A stretch of DNA of 64,000 nt from positions 1 through 64,000 of the forward strand of contig JALCDS010000006.1 in assembly GCA_022641775.1 (NCBI GenBank), read 5' to 3'. Position numbers and translations under genes: made by a program. The notes beneath the pieces are model-generated. The model worked only from the letters and a program-made list of their open reading frames with translations. It had not been told where the DNA came from and did no database searches. This document shows, piece after piece, positions 41,907-51,770 of the stretch; position 1 is the stretch's first letter; every line of letters begins with the position of its first letter. This DNA comes from Clostridiaceae bacterium (GTDB taxonomy: Bacteria > Cyanobacteriota > Vampirovibrionia > Gastranaerophilales > Gastranaerophilaceae).

Positions 41907-42662
41907 GTGAATAAAGAAGATTTAATAAAATTAAAAACGGCATTTATAATATTAGGAGTAGGTTTACTTGTATTTTTGTTAATTATGGTATCCTTGTTCC
42001 CAAAATTAAAACAAATTCCGCAAACTACGAATGATATAAAGACACAACAGCAAACGCTTGATGACGATAATAGAAAGTTACAGGATATGCAGAATGCCGA
42101 AAAGCAAGTTGAGGCAAATGCTGATAATACATTCAAAGCTTTCTTTAATCCTGGAGAATCCGGATTAGATGCTGAGGCCGCATTGGGACTTGAGTTTTCT
42201 GAATTGTTAGCATCTATGCGTCAAAACAGAATAAAAACTCGTTCTATAAACTATGAATATAATCCGTCGGATGATAATTTTGTTAAAAATCTTCCAAATA
42301 AATATCAATCTTGTCGTGTTACGATGGAAATGGTTGCCCATTATTCTGATTTTGAAAATTTCTTACGTGAATTATATAAACATCCACACTTCTTGGAAAT
42401 TTCAAAAATTGAGATTGCACCATATACAAAAAACAAAAGAATTTTGTTAATCAACTTACAAATAAAAATATATGCACAAAAAGATTCATCATCAGCTGCT
42501 GGTGTTGGTCCTACTGCTGCAGGTGCTCCTGCAGTGTCAGGTTCACCTTTGGCTCCTGCTGCTGCTCCTGCATCTCCTGCTGCCGCTGGTCCATCAGCTC
42601 CTGGCTCGTCACATTCAGGTTCGGTTCCTATGCAACCTACAAATGTTGAATCTAACAGATAA
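41907..42662 (+). CDS. PilO-like type IV pilus assembly protein
   Basis: Single N-terminal TM, coiled coil, YHEFENFLREL-like segment (VAHYSDFENFLRELYKHPHFLEISKIEI), Ala/Pro-rich tail. Confidence 0.7.
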   Translation: MNKEDLIKLKTAFIILGVGLLVFLLIMVSLFPKLKQIPQTTNDIKTQQQTLDDDNRKLQDMQNAEKQVEANADNTFKAFFNPGESGLDAEAALGLEFSELLASMRQNRIKTRSINYEYNPSDDNFVKNLPNKYQSCRVTMEMVAHYSDFENFLRELYKHPHFLEISKIEIAPYTKNKRILLINLQIKIYAQKDSSSAAGVGPTAAGAPAVSGSPLAPAAAPASPAAAGPSAPGSSHSGSVPMQPTNVESNR

Positions 42663-42664
42663 AT

Positions 42665-43537
42665 TTATTCAAATAACGAATAATTAATAGAAAAAACAGA
42701 ATCTTTGTTCTTCAAACATGTTGAACAAAGATTTGTTTCAAGTGCATTTTTCTTTGAAAAATCTTTGAAATTGCTTCCACATCTTCCTCTATGGTCATTA
42801 GCCAAGTATGGACATGTGTAGATTCCGTTTTTTGTTAGAATTCTACCACTTTCACAATCGAGATTATTCCATTGCCATTCTACGGTATCAACAGGTGTAT
42901 TTTTGTCTTGCCAGTTGTTGATTTTTATATTGCTGTTATTGATATCAAAATTTATTTCGTTAAAAATTAATTTTAAATTACTTAGAATTTCTTTTTCATT
43001 CAAATTGTAGTAGTTTGCAAAATTTATTATAGGATTAAATCCATATTTAGTAAGATGTTTGATTGCATGAAGTGTTTGACGAAATGCTCCTCTACTTCTT
43101 ATGTCGTCATTTTTGATTTCATCATAGTGGTTAAGGCTCAATTGAAAAATTATTTCATTGTGTCCTTCATCTTCAACTTTTTTTAAAAATCTTGCTTTTT
43201 TTTCGTTAATAAATGACCCGTTTGTGCAAATACATACATTTGCTCTTTTAAGACACAACCTTAAAATTGCATTGAAGTCAGGATGCGTCATAGGTTCGGC
43301 ACCTGTCAAATATATGGTTTCTATACCTTCATGGATTGTATCTGTCAAGGCTTCTTTTATACTATCGATTGAGATGAAATCTTTTATATTATGAGATAGA
43401 GGAAAATCTATAAAACATTTTTTGCATTTCATATTACAGTTTTTGGCGGTCATTTCAATAAACAAATTTTTTAATATTTTCATTTGGCAGATTGGTGATT
43501 GGTAGATTGTTGTTTTCATAATTAATTGCTCCTTCAT
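42665..43537 (-). CDS. Radical SAM protein with C-terminal cysteine cluster (SPASM-like)
   Basis: CNMKCKKC (CxxxCxxC), YLTGAEPMTHPDF, C-terminal CPYLANDHRGRCG...CSTC. Confidence 0.85.
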   Translation of the reverse strand: MKEQLIMKTTIYQSPICQMKILKNLFIEMTAKNCNMKCKKCFIDFPLSHNIKDFISIDSIKEALTDTIHEGIETIYLTGAEPMTHPDFNAILRLCLKRANVCICTNGSFINEKKARFLKKVEDEGHNEIIFQLSLNHYDEIKNDDIRSRGAFRQTLHAIKHLTKYGFNPIINFANYYNLNEKEILSNLKLIFNEINFDINNSNIKINNWQDKNTPVDTVEWQWNNLDCESGRILTKNGIYTCPYLANDHRGRCGSNFKDFSKKNALETNLCSTCLKNKDSVFSINYSLFE

Positions 43538-43639
43538 TCTATAAAAATTGTAATGAGAAAAAAAATCAAAAAAAATTCGCCATGGGGCTAAAATTTTTAT
43601 AAAATAGTTTATGCTATAATTGAGAAAAAGGACTGATAA

Positions 43640-44893
43640 ATGGATTTTATTGATATTGCAAAAAACGCTAAAGAAGCAAGTTTAAAAATTGCTGATATGC
43701 CTTCAGAAATTAAAAACAGTGCATTGAATTTTATCGCTTGTACCCTTGAAAATAACAAAAGCCAAATTTTTGATGCTAATAAAAAAGATTTGAAAGAAGC
43801 TGAAAATTTGGTCAATGAAGGTAAAATTTCAAAACAAACATTTAATCGTCTGAAACTTGATGATAACAAAATGCGAGATATGATTAAAGGTATTCGCGAT
43901 GTCGCAATTTTAGCTGATCCTGTTAATAAAATTCTTTTAAAAAGAGAGCTTGATAAGGATTTAGTTTTGACAAAAGTAACTTGTCCTATCGGGGTTTTAG
44001 GTATAATCTTTGAATCCAGACCGGATGTCATCGCGCAAATTTCTTCACTTGCAATAAAATCCGGTAATGCGGTGATATTAAAAGGTGGGAAAGAAAGTAT
44101 AAATACTAATAAAACAATTTTAAATCTTATTAATATGGCGCTTTCAATGACCGATGGATTTCCTAAAAATGTTTTGCAACAGGTGTTTACCCATGAAGAT
44201 ATTGCCGAAATGTTAAAATGTGACAAATATATCAACTTAATTATCCCTCGAGGAGGGAATAAACTTGTCCAATACATAAAAGAAAACACAAAGATTCCGG
44301 TATTGGGACACGCATCAGGGATTTGTCATACATTCGTTGACAGTTCGGCGGATTTAGAAATGGCACAAAAAATTGTAGTTGATGCTAAAACTCAATATCC
44401 GAGTGCATGTAATTCAATCGAGACTCTATTGATACATAAAGATTTTCAAAAAAAAGATGAATTACTTGCAAGTTTAGAACTTTCTGATATCAAATTGATT
44501 GATAAACCTGAACGTTGGGATTTTGAATATGGTGACAAGATATTGGCATTTAAGTATGTAGAAAATCTTGATGAGGCAATTAAACATATAAATACATATG
44601 GCTCAGGTCACACAGATTGTATTATTACAAATGACATCAAGAATGCCGAAACTTTTATGAACAAAATTGATAGTGCCGGAGTATATTTTAATGCTTCTAC
44701 CCGTTTTGCAGATGGCTTTAGATATGGATTCGGAGCTGAGGTGGGTATTTCTACCAACAAAACTCATGCACGCGGTCCTGTCGGTCTGGAAGGGCTTACA
44801 ATTTATAAATACAAATTAGTCGGTAAAGGTCAGATTGTAAAAGATTATGTAGATGGTGTAAAAACCTTTACTCATAAAGATTTAGTTTCCTAA
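43640..44893 (+). CDS. proA: Gamma-glutamyl phosphate reductase
   Basis: PIGVLGIIFESRPDVIAQISSLAIKSGNAVILKGGKE, YPSACNSIETLLIH, FGAEVGISTNKTHARGPVGLEGLT. Confidence 0.98.
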   Translation: MDFIDIAKNAKEASLKIADMPSEIKNSALNFIACTLENNKSQIFDANKKDLKEAENLVNEGKISKQTFNRLKLDDNKMRDMIKGIRDVAILADPVNKILLKRELDKDLVLTKVTCPIGVLGIIFESRPDVIAQISSLAIKSGNAVILKGGKESINTNKTILNLINMALSMTDGFPKNVLQQVFTHEDIAEMLKCDKYINLIIPRGGNKLVQYIKENTKIPVLGHASGICHTFVDSSADLEMAQKIVVDAKTQYPSACNSIETLLIHKDFQKKDELLASLELSDIKLIDKPERWDFEYGDKILAFKYVENLDEAIKHINTYGSGHTDCIITNDIKNAETFMNKIDSAGVYFNASTRFADGFRYGFGAEVGISTNKTHARGPVGLEGLTIYKYKLVGKGQIVKDYVDGVKTFTHKDLVS

Positions 44894-46105
44894 GCTTTTC
44901 CAATCTTTTGCAACTCTACCAAGAGCCTTTTTTGTCGGTGTTTTGCCGAGTAAAATTTCTTGTACTGCAGAATTTATAATTGTATTTACTTCTTTTTGAT
45001 TTCTGTCGGGACGAAGGACGGGATTGATTTTATTCAACTGCTTTGCGCTGATTACACGGGCTTTTGCCATCAAATCATCCGGCTCGTATTTAGTATAAAA
45101 ATCATCTTGTAGTGATTTATTGTTTGTTGCAATAACGTTTGTCAATTTTGCAAGTTCTAGCTGGTTTTGAGCGTTTGTCAAATACAGAGCGAATTTAAGA
45201 GCTGCACTTTTGTGTTTTGCCCTTTGAGGAATAATAAAATTCATCAAAGAAAAATCATTTTGACCGAGTTTTCCGGTGATTTGCGGTGCAACATCAGTAT
45301 TTTTGTAAGTGGATGGTGCATTTTCTTTAATCATATTTAAGAAATTTGCGCCGGCTTGGAAAAATACGATTTTTTCTGCCATATATTTTTCTAATGCTTC
45401 TCGTTGAGTTTGAGTTACTGTTTCTTTCGGAATCAAATCTTTTGCATACAGATTTTTGTAGAAATCAAAAACAGCAATGCTTTCCGGAGAATTTATTTTG
45501 TCAGATGAATTTACGCCATATTTGTTCAGAATTTTTACCATAGTATCGTTTTCGGTAATATTCGGAAGTTGTGCATAAGCACCTGTTTTAGACTTTATTT
45601 GTGGTGAAATTGTGGCAATATCTTCATAAGTTTTTGGTAAACTTACACCGGCTTTTTTTACCAAAGATTTATTATAAATTGTAATAGCGCTTGTCGCGTA
45701 CCAAGGCAAAGAGTATAATTTACCGTTATATTTTAAAGAATTTACGATTTCTTGATTATATTGGGCAATTTCAGGTGTGTTAATTTCATATAATGCGCCA
45801 CGTTGAGCGAGCAAATTTGTAAAATCAGGGTTAAGGTTGATTAAATCAGGCGGATTATCTGATAGAATACTGGCTAAAGTACGTTTTTCTCCTTCAGAAA
45901 ACGGAACATCAATCCATTTTATTTTGATTGTCGGATTTTCTTTCTCAAAATTTGAAATAACTTTGTTCATATACGGTGCAAAGTCGCCCATCTGAAGTGT
46001 CCATAAGACAACATCGTTATTGTCTTTTTGCGGTGTTTTTAGCATAAAAAAGCTCAAAACAACGGTAATTAAAACGATTATTGAAATTAAAAATTTTTTA
46101 TTCAT
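44882..46105 (-). CDS. ABC transporter extracellular sugar-binding protein (family 1)
   Basis: N-terminal TM/signal, ISNFEKENPTIKIKWIDVPFSEGEKR, PDLINLNPDF, LYSLPWYATSAITIYNKSLVKKAGVSLPKTYED. Confidence 0.88.
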   Translation of the reverse strand: MNKKFLISIIVLITVVLSFFMLKTPQKDNNDVVLWTLQMGDFAPYMNKVISNFEKENPTIKIKWIDVPFSEGEKRTLASILSDNPPDLINLNPDFTNLLAQRGALYEINTPEIAQYNQEIVNSLKYNGKLYSLPWYATSAITIYNKSLVKKAGVSLPKTYEDIATISPQIKSKTGAYAQLPNITENDTMVKILNKYGVNSSDKINSPESIAVFDFYKNLYAKDLIPKETVTQTQREALEKYMAEKIVFFQAGANFLNMIKENAPSTYKNTDVAPQITGKLGQNDFSLMNFIIPQRAKHKSAALKFALYLTNAQNQLELAKLTNVIATNNKSLQDDFYTKYEPDDLMAKARVISAKQLNKINPVLRPDRNQKEVNTIINSAVQEILLGKTPTKKALGRVAKDWKSLGN

Positions 46106-46145
46106 TATTGACCTTTTACCCCTTTTTATATGATATTATATTATC

Positions 46146-47378
46146 ATGAATAATTTATTTACGGAATTGGAAAATCAAAATAAGCAAATACCGCTTGCCG
46201 AAATTTTAAGGCCTAAAACTCTGGAAGATTTTTTAGGTCAAAGTAACGTTATATCTGAACATAGCCCGTTATTAAATCTTTTAAAAACTAACAGATTATT
46301 TTCACTTATTTTTTGGGGTACTCCGGGGTGTGGCAAAACGACACTTGCAAGGCTGATTGCTTCCAAAACCAATGCGAATTTTATTGAAATTTCTGCTGTG
46401 ACGTCAGGGGTAAAAGATATAAAAGAAGCGGTTGAAAATGCAAAAGAAAATTTGCGCGCGGGTGTAAAGACAATCCTATTTATTGATGAAATACACAGAT
46501 ATTCAAAAACTCAGCAAGATGCACTCTTGCCACATTTAGAAAATGGTACGTTATTTTTAATCGGTTCAACTACTGAAAACCCGTCATTTCAGGTTATACC
46601 TGCACTTTTGAGTAGGCTTCAAGTCATAAGGCTAAATTCTATTGATGATAATAGTATGAAAAGTATTATAAATAGAGGGTTTGCATACCTTGCGAAAAAT
46701 AATCTTCCTATGGATTGCGAGAGTGGCGTTATTGATTTTATTATCAATTTGGCAAGAGGAGATGCTAGATATGCGTTGAATGTCGTTGAAAATGCTTATT
46801 TTGCGAGTGATTTGGTTGATAACAGACGTAATTTAACGGTAAATGTTATAGAACAAATTTGCCAAAAACGTAACACAAGATACTCAATTGATGAGCATTA
46901 TGATTGTGCATCTGCATTTCAAAAAAGTTTGAGAGGAAGTGACCCTGACGCTGCAATTTATTATTTAGCCAAAATGATTGCAGCGGGAGAAGATCCGAGA
47001 TTTATTGCAAGACGTTTAATAGTTTGTGCTTCAGAAGATGTCGGCAATGCTGATCCTATGGCTTTGAATGTGGCAGTCAATGCATATCGTGCAGTTGAAC
47101 TTTTAGGACTGCCTGAAGGTAGAATTCCTTTAGCGCAAGCCGTTGTCTATGTTGCACGTGCAAAAAAATCCAATGAATCTATTTGTGCAATTGATGAGGC
47201 GCTTTCCGATATCCAATCTGGAAAAGATTATCCTCCTCCAATGAGTTTGAGAGATACACATTACAAAGATGCTTCAAAATACGGGTTTGGAGAAGGTTAT
47301 ATTTATACACATAGTGCTCCTGATATTGAACAACAATTTATGCCGGATGAGCTTGTCGGTAAAAAGTATACCAGATAA
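46146..47378 (+). CDS. rarA: Replication-associated recombination protein A (AAA ATPase)
   Basis: FWGTPGCGKTTLARLIA, ILFIDEIHRYSKTQQDALLPHLENGTLFLIGSTTENPSF. Confidence 0.97.
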   Translation: MNNLFTELENQNKQIPLAEILRPKTLEDFLGQSNVISEHSPLLNLLKTNRLFSLIFWGTPGCGKTTLARLIASKTNANFIEISAVTSGVKDIKEAVENAKENLRAGVKTILFIDEIHRYSKTQQDALLPHLENGTLFLIGSTTENPSFQVIPALLSRLQVIRLNSIDDNSMKSIINRGFAYLAKNNLPMDCESGVIDFIINLARGDARYALNVVENAYFASDLVDNRRNLTVNVIEQICQKRNTRYSIDEHYDCASAFQKSLRGSDPDAAIYYLAKMIAAGEDPRFIARRLIVCASEDVGNADPMALNVAVNAYRAVELLGLPEGRIPLAQAVVYVARAKKSNESICAIDEALSDIQSGKDYPPPMSLRDTHYKDASKYGFGEGYIYTHSAPDIEQQFMPDELVGKKYTR

Positions 47379-47443
47379 GCGTTTTACCTTTGTCGGCTTT
47401 ACAATATCTAAAAAAAATGTTATTCTCATTTTATAAGTAGGAG

Positions 47444-49198
47444 ATGAGAATAATGAAATATGAATTTAATTTATCTTTAGAAGAACTGGAAAAAAGAACA
47501 AATAAGGATTATTTGGCAACAAAAAAACTTTTAACCCCTGAATCAAGTGAATATTTAAACCTGAAAGACGGTGACAAAACCGCTTTGAAATATTTGGTAA
47601 AAGCCGGTGATATTTTGGAAAAAATTAACATGCAGCTTGATAATAAGGAAAATTTGCCGTTTAAAAAATTTATTGATGATGAGATTAAAAAAGGTAACAA
47701 GCAAGCTGAATTAACAAAAATATTGTTTGATGCCCAAAAAGGTATCTGTGCACTGGATAGAGAGTCAAACAAAATTGAACTTGTTAAAGGTGTAAAAGAA
47801 TTACCGGGAAAAGGGTTGTATCCGACGGATTTATCCAAGGATGAATTTCATAATATTTTAATTAAAATGTTAAAATCAGGAAAAGTTGAAGAAGTCCGTA
47901 AAATTTTAAATCAACGTTCTGTAATTGAACGAGATGGCGATGAATTGAAAGCTACAGATTATATAGATTACTTTAAAGAAGATTTTGCAAAAATCGCAGA
48001 ATTTTTGGATAAAGCAAGCGAAGTTTCTACAGATTCTGATTTCAATGAATATTTGAAGTTGCAAGCAAAAGCTTTCAGAGGTGCAGATCCTATGCTTGAT
48101 GCTTATGCCGATAAGAAGTGGGCAACATTAGAAGAAACTCCATTGGAATTTACTATAACTCGTGAAAATTACGCAGATGAAATGACTGAATCTGCTATTG
48201 AATGTCCTGAATTGAAAAAAATGTTGGACGAAAATAAAATTGAAGTAATTTCAAAAGACTTTTTGGGTGCACGTATCGGAATTGTAAACAAAGAAGGTAC
48301 TGAATATCTTTTCCAAATAAAAAAATATCTTCCTCTTTTGGCTTACAATATGCCATTTAAAGATGAATATGAGCAAAATATAAAGCCTGAAAATAAGATT
48401 ATGGATGAAGGTCCAAAATCGTCAAAACAAACTATGGTTGATGTTGATTTGGTACAGGTAAACGGCGATGTCGGTGAATATCGTGCGGGTATCACTTTGG
48501 CAGAAAATCTCCCGAACGATGACAAACTGTCTTTGACAATAGGTGGTGGGCGCAGAAACGTTTATCATAGACAAATAAGGTTTATTTCTGATTATAAAAA
48601 ACTTCAAAAACGTTTGAATACACTTTTAGATAAAGAACAGCACAAATATTATTTGAATGATGCTGACCACTGGTTCACAATAGGGCATGAAAATACTCAC
48701 TCCCTTGGACCAAACAAAGGGACTGAAGCTTTGGGCAAATACAAGAGTATAATTGAAGAAAACAAGGCTGACATGGGTGCGTTGGCAATGCTCGACGTTT
48801 TGCAGAAAAATGGTATGTACACAAAAGAACAGGTTGAACAAATTGTTGTTACTTTTGCCGCTGACAATTTTCTTAAATCGAAACCGACTCTTTCCCAAGC
48901 CCATAGAGTTCGTTCAGTTATGCAAAACAAATATTTATTGGAACATGGTGCCGTTGAACTTACAAAAGATGGTAAAATTCACGTAAATATTGATAAAATG
49001 GTTCCGACAGCAAAGAAAATGCTATCTGAAATTGTCAGGGTTCAAATTGACGGAGATTTTAAAAAAGGCGAAAAATACGTTCTAGACAACTTTGTATGGA
49101 CAGATGAGATGGAAAAGCTTGCAATAAAAATGCGAGAAATTGATAAAAACCTCAACGGTAGGGTTGAAGCAAAACTTGCAGAAAAACTGTTGAAATAA
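47444..49198 (+). CDS. Dipeptidyl-peptidase III-like (M49-type) zinc metallopeptidase homologue
   Basis: TIGHENTHSLGPNKG (HExxH) plus IIEENKADMGALAML second zinc-ligand motif. Confidence 0.65.
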   Translation: MRIMKYEFNLSLEELEKRTNKDYLATKKLLTPESSEYLNLKDGDKTALKYLVKAGDILEKINMQLDNKENLPFKKFIDDEIKKGNKQAELTKILFDAQKGICALDRESNKIELVKGVKELPGKGLYPTDLSKDEFHNILIKMLKSGKVEEVRKILNQRSVIERDGDELKATDYIDYFKEDFAKIAEFLDKASEVSTDSDFNEYLKLQAKAFRGADPMLDAYADKKWATLEETPLEFTITRENYADEMTESAIECPELKKMLDENKIEVISKDFLGARIGIVNKEGTEYLFQIKKYLPLLAYNMPFKDEYEQNIKPENKIMDEGPKSSKQTMVDVDLVQVNGDVGEYRAGITLAENLPNDDKLSLTIGGGRRNVYHRQIRFISDYKKLQKRLNTLLDKEQHKYYLNDADHWFTIGHENTHSLGPNKGTEALGKYKSIIEENKADMGALAMLDVLQKNGMYTKEQVEQIVVTFAADNFLKSKPTLSQAHRVRSVMQNKYLLEHGAVELTKDGKIHVNIDKMVPTAKKMLSEIVRVQIDGDFKKGEKYVLDNFVWTDEMEKLAIKMREIDKNLNGRVEAKLAEKLLK

Positions 49199-49200
49199 AT

Positions 49201-49234
49201 AAAAAGGCGGAAAGTTTAAACTTTCCGCCTTTTT
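49201..49234. terminator. Bidirectional intrinsic terminator
   Basis: AAAAAGGCGGAAAGTTTAAACTTTCCGCCTTTTT between convergent genes. Confidence 0.9.
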
Positions 49235-50287
49235 CTATTTTTCTGTATCTCTTAATAATTTATATAATTCTATTTGTTTCCCTGTAAGTATTTTTGGAAT
49301 AACTATTTTTATTCTGATGTTCAAATTTCCATTTCCACTTTTTGTTGGTAATCCTAGTTTTTTTAATCTGAGCATTTGACCCGTAGAAGTCTTTGGCGGA
49401 ATTTTGACAGTAACATTACCTTGAAGAGTTTTAACGTCCTTCACGGTTCCTAGAACTGCCTCAGATGGAGTTATTTCTAAATCTTTTGTTAAATCGGCTC
49501 CGGAAACTTCATATTCTGAATCTTTAATGTTTATAATTAAATATAAATCACCTTTTTGACCGTAGGCATCAGCTTTTCCTCCGCCTTTTACTCTGACTTT
49601 TTGACCTTCTTTAACATCTTTTGGCAATTTTACTTTGAAAGATTCTGTTGTATTTTTGTAACCGGTTCCTCCGCATGCACTGCAATAACCTCCATTCGGC
49701 GGACATTGAGTACATTTTTCCATGCTGTTGATTTTTACTGTAACCGGTTTGCCGTCATATAAGTCTTTGATTGTAACGTTTAAAGTTTTTGTAATATCAA
49801 GATTTTCATCCGATTGAGGAGATCTTCTTTGTCTTGCTCTGGCGCCCTGAGTTGCACCTTGAGCTCCGGCAAAATCAAATCCACCAAAGTTCATACCTGA
49901 AGTTCTGCCTCTTTGTGTTTGTCCGGCCATCATATCTCCAAATAATGAACTAAAGAAATCTGAAAATCCGCCCATATCAGAACCGAATTCAAAAGACTGA
50001 AAATTTCCGTTCCCTCCGCCAAAATTGAATTGTTCAAATCCCGGAGGTGGGGTATATTCAGCGCCACCTTGCCAATTTGAACCAAGGCTGTCATATCTTT
50101 GTCTTTTTTGTTTGTCGCCTAAAACTTCATAAGCTTCATTTATATCTTTAAATTTGCTTTCAGCATCTTTAGTTTTATTTACGTCGGGGTGGTATTTGCG
50201 TGCAAGTTTACGGTATGCCGATTTTATTTCAGCTGCCGTTGCATCTCGTTTTACGCCTAATGTTTCATAATAATCTTTATATTGCAT
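49235..50287 (-). CDS. DnaJ-like co-chaperone with reduced zinc-finger region
   Basis: J domain [56 protein letters not shown]-terminal DnaJ substrate-binding domain. Confidence 0.9.
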   Translation of the reverse strand: MQYKDYYETLGVKRDATAAEIKSAYRKLARKYHPDVNKTKDAESKFKDINEAYEVLGDKQKRQRYDSLGSNWQGGAEYTPPPGFEQFNFGGGNGNFQSFEFGSDMGGFSDFFSSLFGDMMAGQTQRGRTSGMNFGGFDFAGAQGATQGARARQRRSPQSDENLDITKTLNVTIKDLYDGKPVTVKINSMEKCTQCPPNGGYCSACGGTGYKNTTESFKVKLPKDVKEGQKVRVKGGGKADAYGQKGDLYLIINIKDSEYEVSGADLTKDLEITPSEAVLGTVKDVKTLQGNVTVKIPPKTSTGQMLRLKKLGLPTKSGNGNLNIRIKIVIPKILTGKQIELYKLLRDTEK

Positions 50288-50413
50288 ATTTATCTCCTAT
50301 TTACAATGATAATATAAATTTTTCAAAATCAGTTAATAATTAATTATTTTTTAATACTATTTATTCATATATAAAGATGACAAAATTTTTGAAAAATAGG
50401 GTATAATAAAGAC

Positions 50414-51100
50414 ATGAATATATTCCAAAGAATTGCCTATTTTTTTATGTCTCAGAAAGAGAAGAGTCTTTCTAAAAAGTTAAATAAGCATTTCGAAACA
50501 AGTGCAACTAATTCTACATCTAAAACAGTAATATCTACGGCATATACAATGACATTAAACTCTGTGACACAAAAGAATATAGAACTTGTGAAAACAACGG
50601 TAACAGGAATGGTAAAGCAATTTAATTATCATCCCGGAAAGTTGCTTGATTTCATCATTGCAAAGGGTACCCCAGTTGTAAAAATTAAAGATGCGACAAA
50701 AAAATTGGCGAAAATAAAGTTGGAACCAGGGTTTATTGGTGAAATTACAGGGTTAGATGCTATTTATTTAGGATTTATTTCAGGATTAAATATGGGTTTG
50801 TCTACTGTTCCTTTGATTGCGATTGAGGATGATAAGCTCGATACAACATTTATTATTCACGAATTTTATAAATGGTTTTCTTACTATAAGGGTTTACCGG
50901 GATTTGATAAAGCTTCGCAGGAGCTTTTTAGAGCAAGCTTAGCCGGTAAAATTAATATGAAATCACTAACGCTTAAACAAATGACAGGATTAAGAGAGGC
51001 AATAAATAGAGATCAGGAGGCAACTGATTTCTCATTGCTTATTGTAAGGGAATTTGAAGCTGCAAAAAAAATCCAAGAAAACGGCGAAGCGAATGTTTAG
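50414..51100 (+). CDS. Hypothetical protein
   Basis: 228-aa ORF followed by an intrinsic terminator. Confidence 0.7.
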   Translation: MNIFQRIAYFFMSQKEKSLSKKLNKHFETSATNSTSKTVISTAYTMTLNSVTQKNIELVKTTVTGMVKQFNYHPGKLLDFIIAKGTPVVKIKDATKKLAKIKLEPGFIGEITGLDAIYLGFISGLNMGLSTVPLIAIEDDKLDTTFIIHEFYKWFSYYKGLPGFDKASQELFRASLAGKINMKSLTLKQMTGLREAINRDQEATDFSLLIVREFEAAKKIQENGEANV

Positions 51101-51105
51101 ATAAT

Positions 51106-51136
51106 AAAAACACCTTTCTAACTGGAAAGGTGTTTA
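51106..51136 (+). terminator. Intrinsic terminator
   Basis: AAACACCTTTC-TAACT-GGAAAGGTGTTT. Confidence 0.75.
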
Positions 51137-51225
51137 TCATGTAAAAAATACTTGGTATTTTGGAGTATATTGTTTTATTTTAGTTTATTTGGGGTATATA
51201 TTGGGGTAAATGTATCAATTTTATT

Positions 51226-51507
51226 CTAACCGTAATATGTAAAAACATTATTAGGTGTATCTTTTACGTTCTTTTTTGAGTTAAATAGTATATTATAAGT
51301 CTTGACAAACTTGTAACCCAATGCTGTCAATGGATTTGCCTGTACAGCATCAGAGTTGCTTGTTGCGTTAAAGTCTTTTTCAAACTTTACTTTTGCATTT
51401 GGGTTTTGTAGTGACATAATAGCCACATTTCTTGATATATCGTTATTTTTTTCTCCGAAAGATATCGGTTTTACTGTTGTTAATTTTATAGGATTTACTG
51501 TTATCAT
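51226..51507 (-). CDS. Small hypothetical protein with N-terminal 'ISFGE' tag
   Basis: MITVNPIKLTTVKPISFGEKNND; RBS aaggaggg just upstream of this ATG on the minus strand; the ORF-track start is probably too long. Confidence 0.65.
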   Translation of the reverse strand: MITVNPIKLTTVKPISFGEKNNDISRNVAIMSLQNPNAKVKFEKDFNATSNSDAVQANPLTALGYKFVKTYNILFNSKKNVKDTPNNVFTYYG

Positions 51508-51770
51508 GTTTCCCTCCTTGAGGTTTTCTCTTGAATAAGTGTTTTTTAAACACTTCATCTAACATTTTTACTATAGACTATAAAGATTATTTTGTCAACC
51601 CCTATTGTGAAGATTTGTAAATAAGGCTAAAACAAAATGAATACAGGGCTTTTACATAAAGTGTACAAAATGCACTTATTGCGGCGTTACAGGAATTTTA
51701 TTCTCTAAAAATTTTTATGACAAGCGTAATATTCATAATAAAAATAAATTATTAAGACTATAAAATTTAT

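Noticed and set aside
43609-44289. 226-aa minus-strand ORF
   Set aside because: Fully antisense to well-supported proA; low-complexity hydrophobic shadow ORF.
44882-46105. Sugar-binding protein and the MalK-like ATPase at 172-1158 as one transporter locus
   Set aside because: They are about 44 kb apart with no permease genes nearby; a functional link cannot be shown from this window.
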